Shown: positions 43,144 to 52,052 of the stretch, in pieces
Layout of the letters: every line of letters begins with the position of its first letter
How positions within the stretch are numbered: position 1 is the stretch's first letter
Assembly: GCF_014695975.1 (NCBI RefSeq)
Contig: NZ_JACJPI010000058.1
Span: 620,001 to 684,000, forward strand
Length of the DNA stretch: 64,000 nucleotides
Direction: 5' to 3'
DNA from: Leptolyngbya sp. FACHB-321
GTDB taxonomy: Bacteria > Cyanobacteriota > Cyanobacteriia > Leptolyngbyales > Leptolyngbyaceae
Program-made: the position numbers and the translations under genes
The notes under the pieces: model-generated
What the model saw: the letters and a program-made list of their open reading frames with translations, nothing else
What the model was told of the DNA's origin: nothing
Database searches by the model: none

Positions 43144-45390
43144 CTACAGGGCAGAGGGCGAGTTTTCTTGCGATTCTAAAGTTGTCTTAAAGCCATTGAT
43201 GGGTGTCCACTGAAGTGCTCCATCGCGTCCAAGCGCATAAACCTGAGTACCAAGCTGGCGGAGTTGAGCTTCAGTTTGGGGGTATAGCTGGGTAGTGGCG
43301 ATCGCCACTTGTGGTCGTAGTGCTGCCACGACGTCTGGCTGTAGCTGTTGACCAAACCACCAAAGCACCTGCGTCTTTGGCAAGCGACCAGATTGAAGGA
43401 GTGTCTGCTGCTGCTCTAGCGATAGGCTTCCCAACAGTGTCCAGGTTTGCTGCCGCAGTTGTAGTGAGGCAATTAGCGGCTCTGTACTCAATAGTTTGAA
43501 CTGGCTAGAGCCAATTTGCGCTGTCTGTCCTGCTGCCAGTAGAGTGGGTTTTACCGTCAGCGTAGTGTCCTGAATGAGGTTTTCCTTGACGGTGTACAAC
43601 TGCTTAATGGGTAGACGTTCTGCCACTTTGCCCCAGCCGCCTGGTCGTTTTGAAGGACGATCGGTGGCAATTGCCCACGTAAGCTCATTCACCCCTGCTT
43701 TTTGTAGAAATGGCAGCACAGCAAAACCAGCAGTAGATGCATCCCCACTATTGATAAGTGCCGCGCGTCCAGACTCTTGCAGCACCATCACAGGTTGTCC
43801 CGTAGTGGCTAACAGCGTCAGGCGAAACATTGCAGCACTTGCCTGCCATGCCGGAAACACCACCAGCCCGATCGCCAGTAGTAGCGCTACCCACCATCGC
43901 TTGCGCCACCAGGGTTGAAGCCAAGTCAGGGATAGCAAGCAGTAAAGTACGATCGCCGCCAACGCTGAAATGGTGCCTACTGCATAAGCATTGCCTGGCA
44001 ACTGGCTGAACCCATCGACAACAAGCATGAGTGCTTGGGCTGGATACTTCAACAGCCACGCCAACGCGCTACCGGCGGGTGACCAGATCAACGCTGCCAG
44101 AGCACTAATCATGCCGCCAATGCTGAGAATCGAGATCAGTGGCGTAGTGATTAAGTTGACAAGAATGCTGTAGGGCGACAACACACCAAAAGCAGCAAGT
44201 TGCAGCGGTAACGTCCATAGATAAGCGGCGATCGGAACGGCAAAGAGGGGCGCGATCGCGCTGGGCATCCAATCCAATCGTTTCGTCAGCGGTGGCACCG
44301 TTACCATCAGCCCCATCGTTGCCAAAAAACTGAGCTGAAAGCCGAGATTCCAGAGCCACAAGGGGTTGAACAGGAGTAAGAGAACGCCTGCCACCAATAG
44401 CGCTCCCAGCGGCTTCACTTTGCGTTCCATCACTAATGCCACTAACCCACCAAAGCCCATAACAGCGGCTCGTAGCACGGCAGGCTGTATGCCAGTGAGT
44501 CCGACGAAAACCAATAGAGCTGTTGTGCCTGCAACAAACTGCACCTTTGCCGAAAAGCGACGGGTTAACGCCAACACAACACCCAGAATCAATGAAGACT
44601 GGAAGCCGGATGCTGCTAGCGCATGAGCTAATCCTGCCTGAGTAAATTGATCTTTCAAGTCAAACGGAAGATCAACACCTCGGCTACCCAAGACCATCGC
44701 GCTGACCAAAGCTCCAGCAGGACTACCGAGCCAGAGCATTTGCGATCGCACCACCCGTTGCCGTATTTGCCACCAGCCCCAGCGCGATCGCTCTTCCAGC
44801 ACTTCAGCTTGCTTGCTCCGCATCCCTGCAAAGCAACCCTCTTGCCTGAGATAGGCTTGAAAGTCAAAGCCACCCGGATTCGTTGCAGGTTGGGGTAGAT
44901 AAAGGGCACCCGTCATTTGCACGCGCTGCCCTGGATGGAGTCCCGTTGCTTGAAGGAGTGGCACCGTTACATAGAGCTTGCCAGTGGGTGCTTTTTCCTC
45001 CACATATTGCACTTCACCACTGACCGAATTGACCTGCCGGACTTCCAGCCAGAATTGTGCCTTTTGACTACGGGTTAAGCGGGGCACACTATCGAGATCG
45101 CCAATCACTACCCATTCTTGCTTAGGCGCATTTGCAGTCGGAATCAAGCGGCTGATATCCGTTATGGCGGGCTGGGGGGTTCTAAACTGGCAATACAGGC
45201 TGGCAAAAAGTCCGAGCAATCCAGCTAGCAGCCAGACCCATGATTTGGGTGCCGATCGCCAGACACGCTTGATGCCGAACGATAGCCCAACACCCAGCAC
45301 CAGTAACCCGTAGCCGCCCCAGGGAAGCTTCGCTACTAGCAAACCCAGAATGTAGGCAAGACTCAACACTACTGCACCCGTTGCAGTCAT
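43144..45390 (-). CDS. comEC: ComEC/Rec2-family DNA uptake channel protein
   Basis: 748 residues from the ATG at 45390; a TTG at 45402 would add four. An N-terminal DUF4131-type region with an OB-like domain (LYVTVPLLQATGLHPGQRVQ) precedes the Competence membrane domain (about 200-490, LAHALAASGFQSSLILGVVL, LTGIQPAVLRAAVMG). A C-terminal beta-lactamase-like domain follows. ComEC forms the inner-membrane channel for single-stranded DNA in natural transformation. The C-domain has lost the metal motif: where HxHxDH is expected it reads ATDRPSKRPGGW. Transport could still work. Confidence 0.93.
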   Translation of the reverse strand: MTATGAVVLSLAYILGLLVAKLPWGGYGLLVLGVGLSFGIKRVWRSAPKSWVWLLAGLLGLFASLYCQFRTPQPAITDISRLIPTANAPKQEWVVIGDLDSVPRLTRSQKAQFWLEVRQVNSVSGEVQYVEEKAPTGKLYVTVPLLQATGLHPGQRVQMTGALYLPQPATNPGGFDFQAYLRQEGCFAGMRSKQAEVLEERSRWGWWQIRQRVVRSQMLWLGSPAGALVSAMVLGSRGVDLPFDLKDQFTQAGLAHALAASGFQSSLILGVVLALTRRFSAKVQFVAGTTALLVFVGLTGIQPAVLRAAVMGFGGLVALVMERKVKPLGALLVAGVLLLLFNPLWLWNLGFQLSFLATMGLMVTVPPLTKRLDWMPSAIAPLFAVPIAAYLWTLPLQLAAFGVLSPYSILVNLITTPLISILSIGGMISALAALIWSPAGSALAWLLKYPAQALMLVVDGFSQLPGNAYAVGTISALAAIVLYCLLSLTWLQPWWRKRWWVALLLAIGLVVFPAWQASAAMFRLTLLATTGQPVMVLQESGRAALINSGDASTAGFAVLPFLQKAGVNELTWAIATDRPSKRPGGWGKVAERLPIKQLYTVKENLIQDTTLTVKPTLLAAGQTAQIGSSQFKLLSTEPLIASLQLRQQTWTLLGSLSLEQQQTLLQSGRLPKTQVLWWFGQQLQPDVVAALRPQVAIATTQLYPQTEAQLRQLGTQVYALGRDGALQWTPINGFKTTLESQENSPSAL

Positions 45391-45535
45391 AACGCACCCC
45401 AAAGCCAGCGAGAAAAACTACGCTAAGAGTGCCCAATCTGTTACTGATGCCGGACATAACGGTAAAGCGATTAGAGTGAGGATAAGCTTTACAGGTTTCT
45501 CAGAAACGTCGCACGTTGGTTCAAAGGTCAAAGTA

Positions 45536-46567
45536 ATGCAGCGATCGATTTTAGGAGTTTTGTTGGCGCTCGCCTTATTCGTCATAACAAGCTGTAATCT
45601 GGCATCTTCTCCACCCCTTCCAAAACGCTCCCCCAACAGCCCAACTTCAACATCTAGCACCCCTCCTCAAGCGTCTCTTGCAAGCCAGCCACCTCAAGTC
45701 AATTCCACACGTTTGTTTGAGCATATCGAAGCGTTGAACTTTGAGCGTTTTGAAAGCAGCGATCGCGATCGTGCCCGTCGCTATCTGGTTCAAACGTTGG
45801 CAGACTTTGGCTGGAAACCACAACTGCAAGTCTTTGAGGGGGGTGTGAATGTCTTTGCTCAACGTCCTGGTATAACGGCTGACGCGGATGCGCTTTTGGT
45901 GAGCGCTCACTACGACACGGTACAAGGATCGCCCGGTGCAGATGACAACGGCAGCGCGATCGCTGCGACCTTAGAAGTGGCTCGTCTATTAGGTTCTCGT
46001 TCTACTGAGCGCCCTTTATGGCTTGCTTTTTTCGATCGTGAAGAGACTGGCTTGCTAGGCAGTCTCAATTTCACATCGCGTCCTGAAAATTTAGTGAACC
46101 TGGCTGGCGTAGTGAATCTAGAAATGATGGGCTATGCCTGTTACACGTCCGGATGCCAGAAATATCCTGAAGGCTTACCTGTGGTGAAATTGCTGGGCGA
46201 TCGTGGTGACTTTCTAGGCGTCATTGGCGATCAGGAGCATTTACCATTGCTAAATGCCTTCCAGATGTCTGCTTCGACTTCACCAACGCAGCCCAAACTG
46301 CCAGCTATTATCACAGTGCCGATTCCCCTCAAAGGTTTGCTGACTCCAGATGTATTGCGGAGTGACCATGCACCTTTTTGGGCAAGGAATATTGGCGCAG
46401 TGATGGTTGGCGATACGGCAAACTTCCGCAATCCCCACTACCATCAGCCTAGCGATACACCAGAAACACTCGATCGCGCGTTCCTTGCTGGAGCAACACA
46501 ACGAGTGGTAAATGCTGTCACAACGTTATTGGATAGCCGAGACGCTCTGACAACGACAGCGAACTGA
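45536..46567 (+). CDS. M28-family aminopeptidase lipoprotein
   Basis: 343 residues from the ATG at 45536. A lipoprotein signal (LALALFVITSC, lipobox ITSC) and a Ser/Pro/Thr-rich linker precede the M28 zinc-peptidase domain. The ligands and catalytic residues are VSAHYDTVQGSPGADDNGS (H, D), FFDREETGLLGS (E-E), VNLEMMGYAC and HYHQPSDTPE (H). It probably trims peptides at the outer face of the plasma membrane or in the periplasm. Divergent from comEC. Confidence 0.93.
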   Translation: MQRSILGVLLALALFVITSCNLASSPPLPKRSPNSPTSTSSTPPQASLASQPPQVNSTRLFEHIEALNFERFESSDRDRARRYLVQTLADFGWKPQLQVFEGGVNVFAQRPGITADADALLVSAHYDTVQGSPGADDNGSAIAATLEVARLLGSRSTERPLWLAFFDREETGLLGSLNFTSRPENLVNLAGVVNLEMMGYACYTSGCQKYPEGLPVVKLLGDRGDFLGVIGDQEHLPLLNAFQMSASTSPTQPKLPAIITVPIPLKGLLTPDVLRSDHAPFWARNIGAVMVGDTANFRNPHYHQPSDTPETLDRAFLAGATQRVVNAVTTLLDSRDALTTTAN

Positions 46568-46677
46568 TCTGGATCACGCTCTGATCGTAGAATTGTCACA
46601 TTGTACGACTCAGTTCAATCACCAGGCAGACCTCGGTACAACCGCATACTAAACAGTATCGAGTTGCCCCAAAAAAC

Positions 46678-46863
46678 ATGGAAGCCCAAGTGTTGTCTCC
46701 CTCCCTTCAAGATGTTGTGACCCGTATTCTGACCTCTCGCTGTATTACTCGCGTTGACCAACGGTTGCTGGTTTCATTAGCAAAGTTGAGCCGTGATGAA
46801 CAAGCCTTGCTGAATGAAGTCTTCGATCGTTTACGTCGAGGTCTTTTGCGAGTCGTTGATTAA
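46678..46863 (+). CDS. Small conserved cyanobacterial-type protein
   Basis: 61 residues (MEAQVLSPSLQDVVTRIL ... ITRVDQRLLVSLAKLSRDEQ ... FDRLRRGLLRVVD). It is a helical, charged protein without cysteines or membrane segments. Its stop codon abuts the ggt stop with no gap. I recall short proteins of this pattern in other cyanobacteria but no function. Confidence 0.68.
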   Translation: MEAQVLSPSLQDVVTRILTSRCITRVDQRLLVSLAKLSRDEQALLNEVFDRLRRGLLRVVD

Positions 46864-48585
46864 TTAGAAACCATACGCTGCTCCCTCGCCCCGTGGGTCC
46901 GCTGCCCCTTCAAGGGTCCCATCGGCAGAACGGATGATCGCCTGAGCATTGCCCCATGTGTTACCTTCTGCAATGGTATGCCCCCGCTGACGAAGATTGT
47001 CTAAAGTGAGGCGGTCAAGACCGTTGCGTTCAACCCGGAGCTGATCGGGTAACCACTGATGATGCAGGCGCGGAGCTGCGATCGCCCGTCTAGCATCCAT
47101 GTCATAGACCAACACATTTAGCACGACTTGCAGGACGGTGGTAATGATGGTGCTGCCACCAGGAGCGCCCACTACTAAGCGAAGTTGATCATTTTCAGTA
47201 ACGATCGTAGGTGTCATGCTAGACAGTGGTGTTTTGCCTGGGGCGATCGCATTAGCTTCACCGCCGACCAGACCAAAGGCATTCGGCACACCAGGAGCGA
47301 TCGCAAAATCATCCATTTCGTTGTTGAGAATGAGCCCTGTACCTGGCACTACAACGCCAGAGCCAAAGCCAAGGTTGACCGTGAAGGTGAGACTCACGGC
47401 ATTGCCTGTGCTATCCACCACACTAAGATGACTGGTGTCGTTAGATTCTTTGCCCAGCCGCTTGAGGGTTTCTGGGTTAGCTGCTTGTACCTGACTAGAC
47501 GGTTTAGCTTTTTGCGGATCGATATCCTGACGACGCTGTTTGGCATAGGCAGGGTTGATCAAGGCTTCAACGGGCACCTTTACAAAATCAGGGTCGCCTA
47601 GATGCACCGCACGATCGGCATAGGCAATCCGCATGGCTTCCACCAATAAATGCAGTGCATCAGGACTGTGCCACCCCATCGCCTTAAGATCGGTATCACC
47701 TAAAAGGTTAAGGATTTGCAGCAGATGCACACCACCCGAAGATGGCGGCGGCATTGAGCAAACACGCGCCGCTCGAAAGTTGCCGCAGACCGGATCGCGC
47801 CAAAGGGGGCGGTAGCGCTTCAAATCAGCTAGTGTGATTAAACCCTTATTCGTAGCCATGTCACGGGCGATTGTCTCTGCCAGTTTTCCTGTGTAAAAAT
47901 TTTGAGGATCAGCCGCTACTTGAGTCAGCGTTTGTGCTAAATCTGCTTGCACCAGACGATCGCCTGCTTGCAACGGCACACCATTCCGAGTAAAAATCTG
48001 GCGAGCAGCAGGATTTTGCTGAAGTGTTTTTTGCTGGGCGATCGCCGCTGCCAGGCGCCAACTTACTGGAAAGCCTTTCGCTGCCAATTGTGTAGCCGGA
48101 GCCACCACAGCCTTCCAGGGTAGCTTGCCATAGCGGCTCTGCACCTCATAAAGTCCGGCGATCGTACCTGGTACACCAACCGCTAGATAGCCATCGGTGC
48201 TTGCATTGGGGCGTACTTTCCCTTGAGCATCCAGATACAGCGTACGGGTGGCTGCCAGTGGTGCCCGTTCACGAAAATCGAGCGCCTTCACTTCGCCTGT
48301 AGAACCCAACCGCAGCAGCAAAAAACCGCCGCCACCTATACCAGCTGAGGCTGGCTCTACGACGGAAATCGCTAGAGTCGTTGCCACTGCTGCATCGATC
48401 GCATTTCCACCTTTTTGCAGCATAGTGAGACCCGCTTCACTTGCTAACGGGTGTGCAGAAACCACCATGCCCTTTTTGGCACGATCGGGATAGGGAAAGG
48501 CTTCTCCACTCTGACTGCCGACAAACAGCACCATCAGGCAAACCAGCGGCATTGCCAGTTGTCTAGGCTTAACCAATCGCTTCAT
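46864..48585 (-). CDS. ggt: Gamma-glutamyltransferase
   Basis: 573 residues with a signal peptide (MPLVCLMVLFVGSQSGEAF), so periplasmic. The proenzyme cleaves itself before the nucleophile T384 (ESNDTSHLSVVDSTGNAVS), giving a large and a small subunit. Other signatures are GIGGGGFLLLRL, SMPPPSSGGVHLLQIL, LNNEMDDFA and PLSSMTPTIV. It transfers or hydrolyses the gamma-glutamyl group of glutathione. Length and motifs are complete. Confidence 0.96.
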   Translation of the reverse strand: MKRLVKPRQLAMPLVCLMVLFVGSQSGEAFPYPDRAKKGMVVSAHPLASEAGLTMLQKGGNAIDAAVATTLAISVVEPASAGIGGGGFLLLRLGSTGEVKALDFRERAPLAATRTLYLDAQGKVRPNASTDGYLAVGVPGTIAGLYEVQSRYGKLPWKAVVAPATQLAAKGFPVSWRLAAAIAQQKTLQQNPAARQIFTRNGVPLQAGDRLVQADLAQTLTQVAADPQNFYTGKLAETIARDMATNKGLITLADLKRYRPLWRDPVCGNFRAARVCSMPPPSSGGVHLLQILNLLGDTDLKAMGWHSPDALHLLVEAMRIAYADRAVHLGDPDFVKVPVEALINPAYAKQRRQDIDPQKAKPSSQVQAANPETLKRLGKESNDTSHLSVVDSTGNAVSLTFTVNLGFGSGVVVPGTGLILNNEMDDFAIAPGVPNAFGLVGGEANAIAPGKTPLSSMTPTIVTENDQLRLVVGAPGGSTIITTVLQVVLNVLVYDMDARRAIAAPRLHHQWLPDQLRVERNGLDRLTLDNLRQRGHTIAEGNTWGNAQAIIRSADGTLEGAADPRGEGAAYGF

Positions 48586-48679
48586 TCCTCAGCCCTCTTT
48601 CATCCAGCATTGCTTCTTACACCCTACACTGTTCGGCTGACCGCTTACTGCAAAACCTCGCCCCTCTGCGACCCCAAAT

Positions 48680-48711
48680 AAAAAGACCCCTGACATTGCT
48701 GTCAAAGGGTC
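48680..48711 (-). terminator. Terminator of the 48783-49199 gene
   Basis: On the minus strand GACCC-TT-TGACA and TGTCA-G-GGGTC pair around GCAA, followed by TTTTTATTT. It is placed 70 bases past the stop of the membrane protein gene and before ggt. Confidence 0.75.
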
Positions 48712-48739
48712 ATTTCCGCACACAACCAAGGAGAAACAC

Positions 48740-48886
48740 ATGAACAACTTAAGGAGACGTACTGCACGCCTTTGCCCGATCGCTAACGCACCGAAACAAG
48801 CTCTCGATCAATATGAGACGGCAACGCTTCTTGAGGCACTGAAGTCAACGCGAGTTCTGGATGCTCAATCTGAGGGAACCGATTAA
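48740..48886 (+). CDS. Possible small ORF with strong ribosome site
   Basis: ATG at 48740 preceded by AAGGAGAAACAC, one of the best Shine-Dalgarno sequences in the window. It encodes 48 residues, basic at the start (MNNLRRRTARLCPIANAPK) and ending DAQSEGTD. It runs antisense over the last 104 bases of the 48783-49199 gene, and no plus-strand gene follows. No family. It could be a leader peptide of a lost gene or chance. Confidence 0.25.
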   Translation: MNNLRRRTARLCPIANAPKQALDQYETATLLEALKSTRVLDAQSEGTD

Positions 48887-49199
48887 GAAACTCAGCTTCA
48901 GTAGGTTCGATAGCGTGGGAACGGCGCACCTTAAAGGAAAGAGCGATCGCAAATAACCCCATGATGCCGCTCAAACCTACCACATCGACGTAATCAAGCG
49001 GTTGCCGATTCGAGGTCTCTGGCAGACTTGCGCTAGCAGAGCGGTCGCTAACATCTGGCTGGCGCAACATCTGGCTCAGACCCGCCTTGCCGTCAGCTAG
49101 CGGACACGCTTGAGTAGCGATGGAGGAACCAAAGAGAAGCGTAACTGCAACAATGGAAGCGGGCAGGATGACTGATAGAGGGGGGCGTAATCGAGTCAT
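48783..49199 (-). CDS. Small membrane protein of unknown function
   Basis: 138 residues. A signal anchor or signal peptide (VILPASIVAVTLLFGSSIAT), a polar section (QMLRQPDVSDRSASASLPET), a second hydrophobic helix (VDVVGLSGIMGLFAIALSF) and a cytoplasmic-type charged tail (KVRRSHAIEPTEAEFLNRF). No family is recognised. It is a single gene with a terminator. Confidence 0.65.
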   Translation of the reverse strand: MTRLRPPLSVILPASIVAVTLLFGSSIATQACPLADGKAGLSQMLRQPDVSDRSASASLPETSNRQPLDYVDVVGLSGIMGLFAIALSFKVRRSHAIEPTEAEFLNRFPQIEHPELALTSVPQEALPSHIDRELVSVR

Positions 49200-49424
49200 A
49201 GCCTTGTTCGAGTGAAGGTTGTGATGATTATGGGCGAGTCGCTGCTATGAAACAGGCTAATAGGATACAAAAGAGCAGAAGTCTTGCAAAAAACTGAGGG
49301 CTAAAAACCAAAGGTCGCCTAAAGATGCAGCGGCTTACCGTCCATGCAGGGACAGGGTTGATAAAAGTTTGTCGCTATTCAGAAGCGCTACTGATCGCGA
49401 TGCAAAACTGAAAGGGCAGCGGGC

Positions 49425-50186
49425 TCACTTGAGAAAGGACAAGGGGTAACTCTTATCGGCTGCGAAACCAAGAATACCTGGATCGCGGTGTTCGTAGAGT
49501 AGATTTCCCTGAGCATCAAACAGAAAGGTCGCGCCCCGTTGAGTGAGATAGGCAGCATCAGGAACATAGGTTTTCCAGTGGCTCAGCACTTCTGCCATGT
49601 TGCGTAGTCGTAGGGTTGCTAGTTCAAACGGACGTTGAAAACCTTTGCCACCTGCCCACTGAAAGAACTCACCCTTGATAGGTGGCAGCGGGGTTGCCTG
49701 GACAACTTCATCATCTGCAATGAGTTGCGGTGCACGGCGATCGCCCCGATACCCTCGCAACACTTCAGCCAGCGTGCCAGGGCTACCAATGCCAGCGCAC
49801 ATCAGCACCAGATTTAACCAGGCAGTCTGAGCCGTCGATAAAGCGGGCAGTTTTAAAGCAAGTCCGGGATACAGGTTTAAGCTTTGATGCAGTTCTGCCG
49901 TTGGATCGACAAATAAACGGTCAGAGGGGAACCCCGTATAGGCGCAAAATTGTTGTCCAGCCGCGCGATCGCCAATGCCAACGGCTCGGATGCTGATATC
50001 CTGGGCTTGGAGCCGTCCGCGTTCCCGTTGCAGCCACCAGGCATATTCGAGACTATCAAAATCTCCTAGCTGCGGCCAGATCAGCACCAACTGCCGAGCG
50101 GTTGCTTCGCACGGCTCCAAAATGGGTACGACAGCGCCATCACTCACTCGTTGACGCTTAATCTGGCTTAAAAGGTTGTAGGGCAT
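49425..50186 (-). CDS. Peroxiredoxin-like (AhpC/TSA-type) family protein
   Basis: 253 residues. A thioredoxin-like fold of the AhpC/TSA-2 (PRXL2-like) type: LVLIWPQLGDFDSLEYAWWL, RAVGIGDRAAGQQFCAYTGF, RLFVDPTAELHQSLNL, and the C-terminal GATFLFDAQGNLLYEHRDPG. The usual peroxidatic PxxTxxC motif is not present (LIWPQLGDFDS stands there), so peroxidase activity is doubtful; a cysteine lies in QQFCAY. Single gene. Confidence 0.85.
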   Translation of the reverse strand: MPYNLLSQIKRQRVSDGAVVPILEPCEATARQLVLIWPQLGDFDSLEYAWWLQRERGRLQAQDISIRAVGIGDRAAGQQFCAYTGFPSDRLFVDPTAELHQSLNLYPGLALKLPALSTAQTAWLNLVLMCAGIGSPGTLAEVLRGYRGDRRAPQLIADDEVVQATPLPPIKGEFFQWAGGKGFQRPFELATLRLRNMAEVLSHWKTYVPDAAYLTQRGATFLFDAQGNLLYEHRDPGILGFAADKSYPLSFLK

Positions 50187-50613
50187 TATAAGCGTGCAGG
50201 CGTTTGGGCAAAGAGCATACCTCGAAAAGTATAAGCGGCTAACCAGTTGATGACTACTGGGTAATGTCAGCAGGCTATTGTCCCTACCACTTCAGCCAGT
50301 ACTACTAATCCTCCTGCTCCAGGCTTGGGTCGATCGCCCTTTACGTCAATTTCTTGCTGCGGAATGCTCAAGTCATATCTGTAAATAAATGATCGTTCAT
50401 ACCTACGGATGATCACAGCGCGATCACAGCTAAAGCATAGCGAGTCTCTTTTTGCTTAGATTCGGAAAATAGAAGGGCGGTAGCTTTGCATAAAAGCATA
50501 GAGTTGATATATTTTTATCACCATAGAAAAGTTGGATAGCAGGGAAACTCAGCCGCAGTTTAGATTTGGTTTTTGGCGCGATCGTACATCAAAATTGAGA
50601 TACTTAAATTTCA
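50187..50613. other. 427-base AT-rich intergenic region
   Basis: No coding frame, RNA gene or repeat recognised. AT content rises from about 50390 onward and stays high through the next two genes. Confidence 0.35.
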
Positions 50614-51129
50614 ATGTTTAAAGTAAAGTTGCAATTTTCAAAGTTTCTAGCATTGTTGCTGGTCGTCTACTTTACCCTCTTCACGGTATATGTAGCAAAT
50701 TCTCAACAACTGCCTTTAAGTGAAAATCAACCTCCAATATCTGCTGGAGAGACCTCTAAGTATAAATTAGCAAGCGAGGTGCTGCCAGCAATAGGAATTG
50801 CAAGAAGATACGATATGCATTTTGACCATTTGATGGGCATTTTGATTGGTAGGGGTGACGATGTTGAGCTTTACGCAAGATTTAGGAAGATGTTTGCGAA
50901 AAAAATTGGGTGGAAACACTTCAAAGAAGCTTATGCAGCAAGACTACAAGCCGATTTTTCGGAAGATGAATTAAAGGAACTGTTAAGTTTGTCAAAGCAG
51001 CCTTTGATGAAAAAGTTGTTGCAGTCTGAAGTCAAAGCATACCTAGATACATCGAAACAAAGATTCAAAATGGGATTTGATTTGTGGAACAATTATAACA
51101 ACGGCAAGATAAGTTTGCCGTCAGACTAA
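50614..51129 (+). CDS. Exported helical protein, DUF2059-like
   Basis: 171 residues with a signal peptide (FLALLLVVYFTLFTVYVANS). The mature part is helical and charged, with FAKKIGWKHFKEAYAARL and DFSEDELKELLSLSKQPLMK, a pattern like DUF2059 periplasmic proteins. No catalytic motif. Codons are distinctly AT-rich compared with neighbours (for example AAAGTAAAGTTGCAATTTTC at the start), which may indicate transfer. Followed 150 bases later by another AT-rich gene. Confidence 0.72.
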   Translation: MFKVKLQFSKFLALLLVVYFTLFTVYVANSQQLPLSENQPPISAGETSKYKLASEVLPAIGIARRYDMHFDHLMGILIGRGDDVELYARFRKMFAKKIGWKHFKEAYAARLQADFSEDELKELLSLSKQPLMKKLLQSEVKAYLDTSKQRFKMGFDLWNNYNNGKISLPSD

Positions 51130-51281
51130 AATTACAGCTAAATCAGAAGGGACATAACAAATTGTTGGATCGGGCAATATTGAAGCGTTTCGCTATTGCT
51201 TTAGAGACACTTTGTTGATGCTCTCAGCCATTAGTCTGCATCTATTCATGCTTTAAGAAACGCAAATCCCTGTAAGTTTTT

Positions 51282-51797
51282 ATGCTATTTCCTGCATCTT
51301 CCTTCTATTTTGGAAACTACTCTCTCTATCTTGCCAATGCGGGGATTCCACTGTTTTCTCAGAGCGTATTCTATCAAATTCTCCTACTGATTCCGGTTGT
51401 TGCGATCGAAGCTTTTGTTTACAAGAAACTACTTAAAACTACTATTAAGAAAGCAATTTTAGTTGCTCTTGGTACAAATTTCTTGTCAACAATTGTTGGA
51501 GGGTTGCTTGTTTTATTACCTATTGGAGCATTTGTCGGCACTATAATTTTTGGATCAACTGTGCCAGTGCAACCGGGTTCTTTTCCGTTCCCGCCCTTAG
51601 AAATTATCGTTACGCTGATTCCGATGTTTTTATTTTCTGTTGTGCTGGAATCATTGATCGGTCGTTCTAGATTCAAGGCAGTTGAGCAAGGAAAAGTGAA
51701 GCAATCATTTTTGCTGGCTAATGCTTTTACTTACTTAATGCTTGAGGTCTTAGCTATTACCCAACTCATCAAAGGATATATTGAAGGGCGTGGCTAA
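51282..51797 (+). CDS. Four-helix membrane protein of unknown function
   Basis: 171 residues, mainly hydrophobic: helices around 25-45 (SVFYQILLLIPVVAIEAFVY), 55-85 (AILVALGTNFLSTIVGGLLV), 100-122 and 143-165. A cytoplasmic basic loop (GRSRFKAVEQGKVKQ) is present. I do not recognise the family. Its AT-rich base use matches the gene upstream, so the two may have arrived together. Confidence 0.72.
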   Translation: MLFPASSFYFGNYSLYLANAGIPLFSQSVFYQILLLIPVVAIEAFVYKKLLKTTIKKAILVALGTNFLSTIVGGLLVLLPIGAFVGTIIFGSTVPVQPGSFPFPPLEIIVTLIPMFLFSVVLESLIGRSRFKAVEQGKVKQSFLLANAFTYLMLEVLAITQLIKGYIEGRG

Positions 51798-52052
51798 GGT
51801 AACTACTGTGAAGTGAGAGCCGATCTATAAGGATTATTACGGCAAGCTAGCAATCCCGTTGCACACTATTCTGAAAGCTTACTAACCATAAGTGAACGGG
51901 ATATTAAGTGATTAAAGTAGCTTTAACTGCGATCGCTCACCTCAAGCATGGAACATCTCAAGCCACGGCGGGAGGCTTGGACTGAAGAAGAGCGATCGAT
52001 GTCCCCAATGACGTTGTGAAATCGTCTCCAATTAGACTATGGAGCATTAAGC

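Noticed and set aside
44366-44626. 86-codon plus-strand frame within comEC
   Set aside because: Antisense of the conserved membrane domain.
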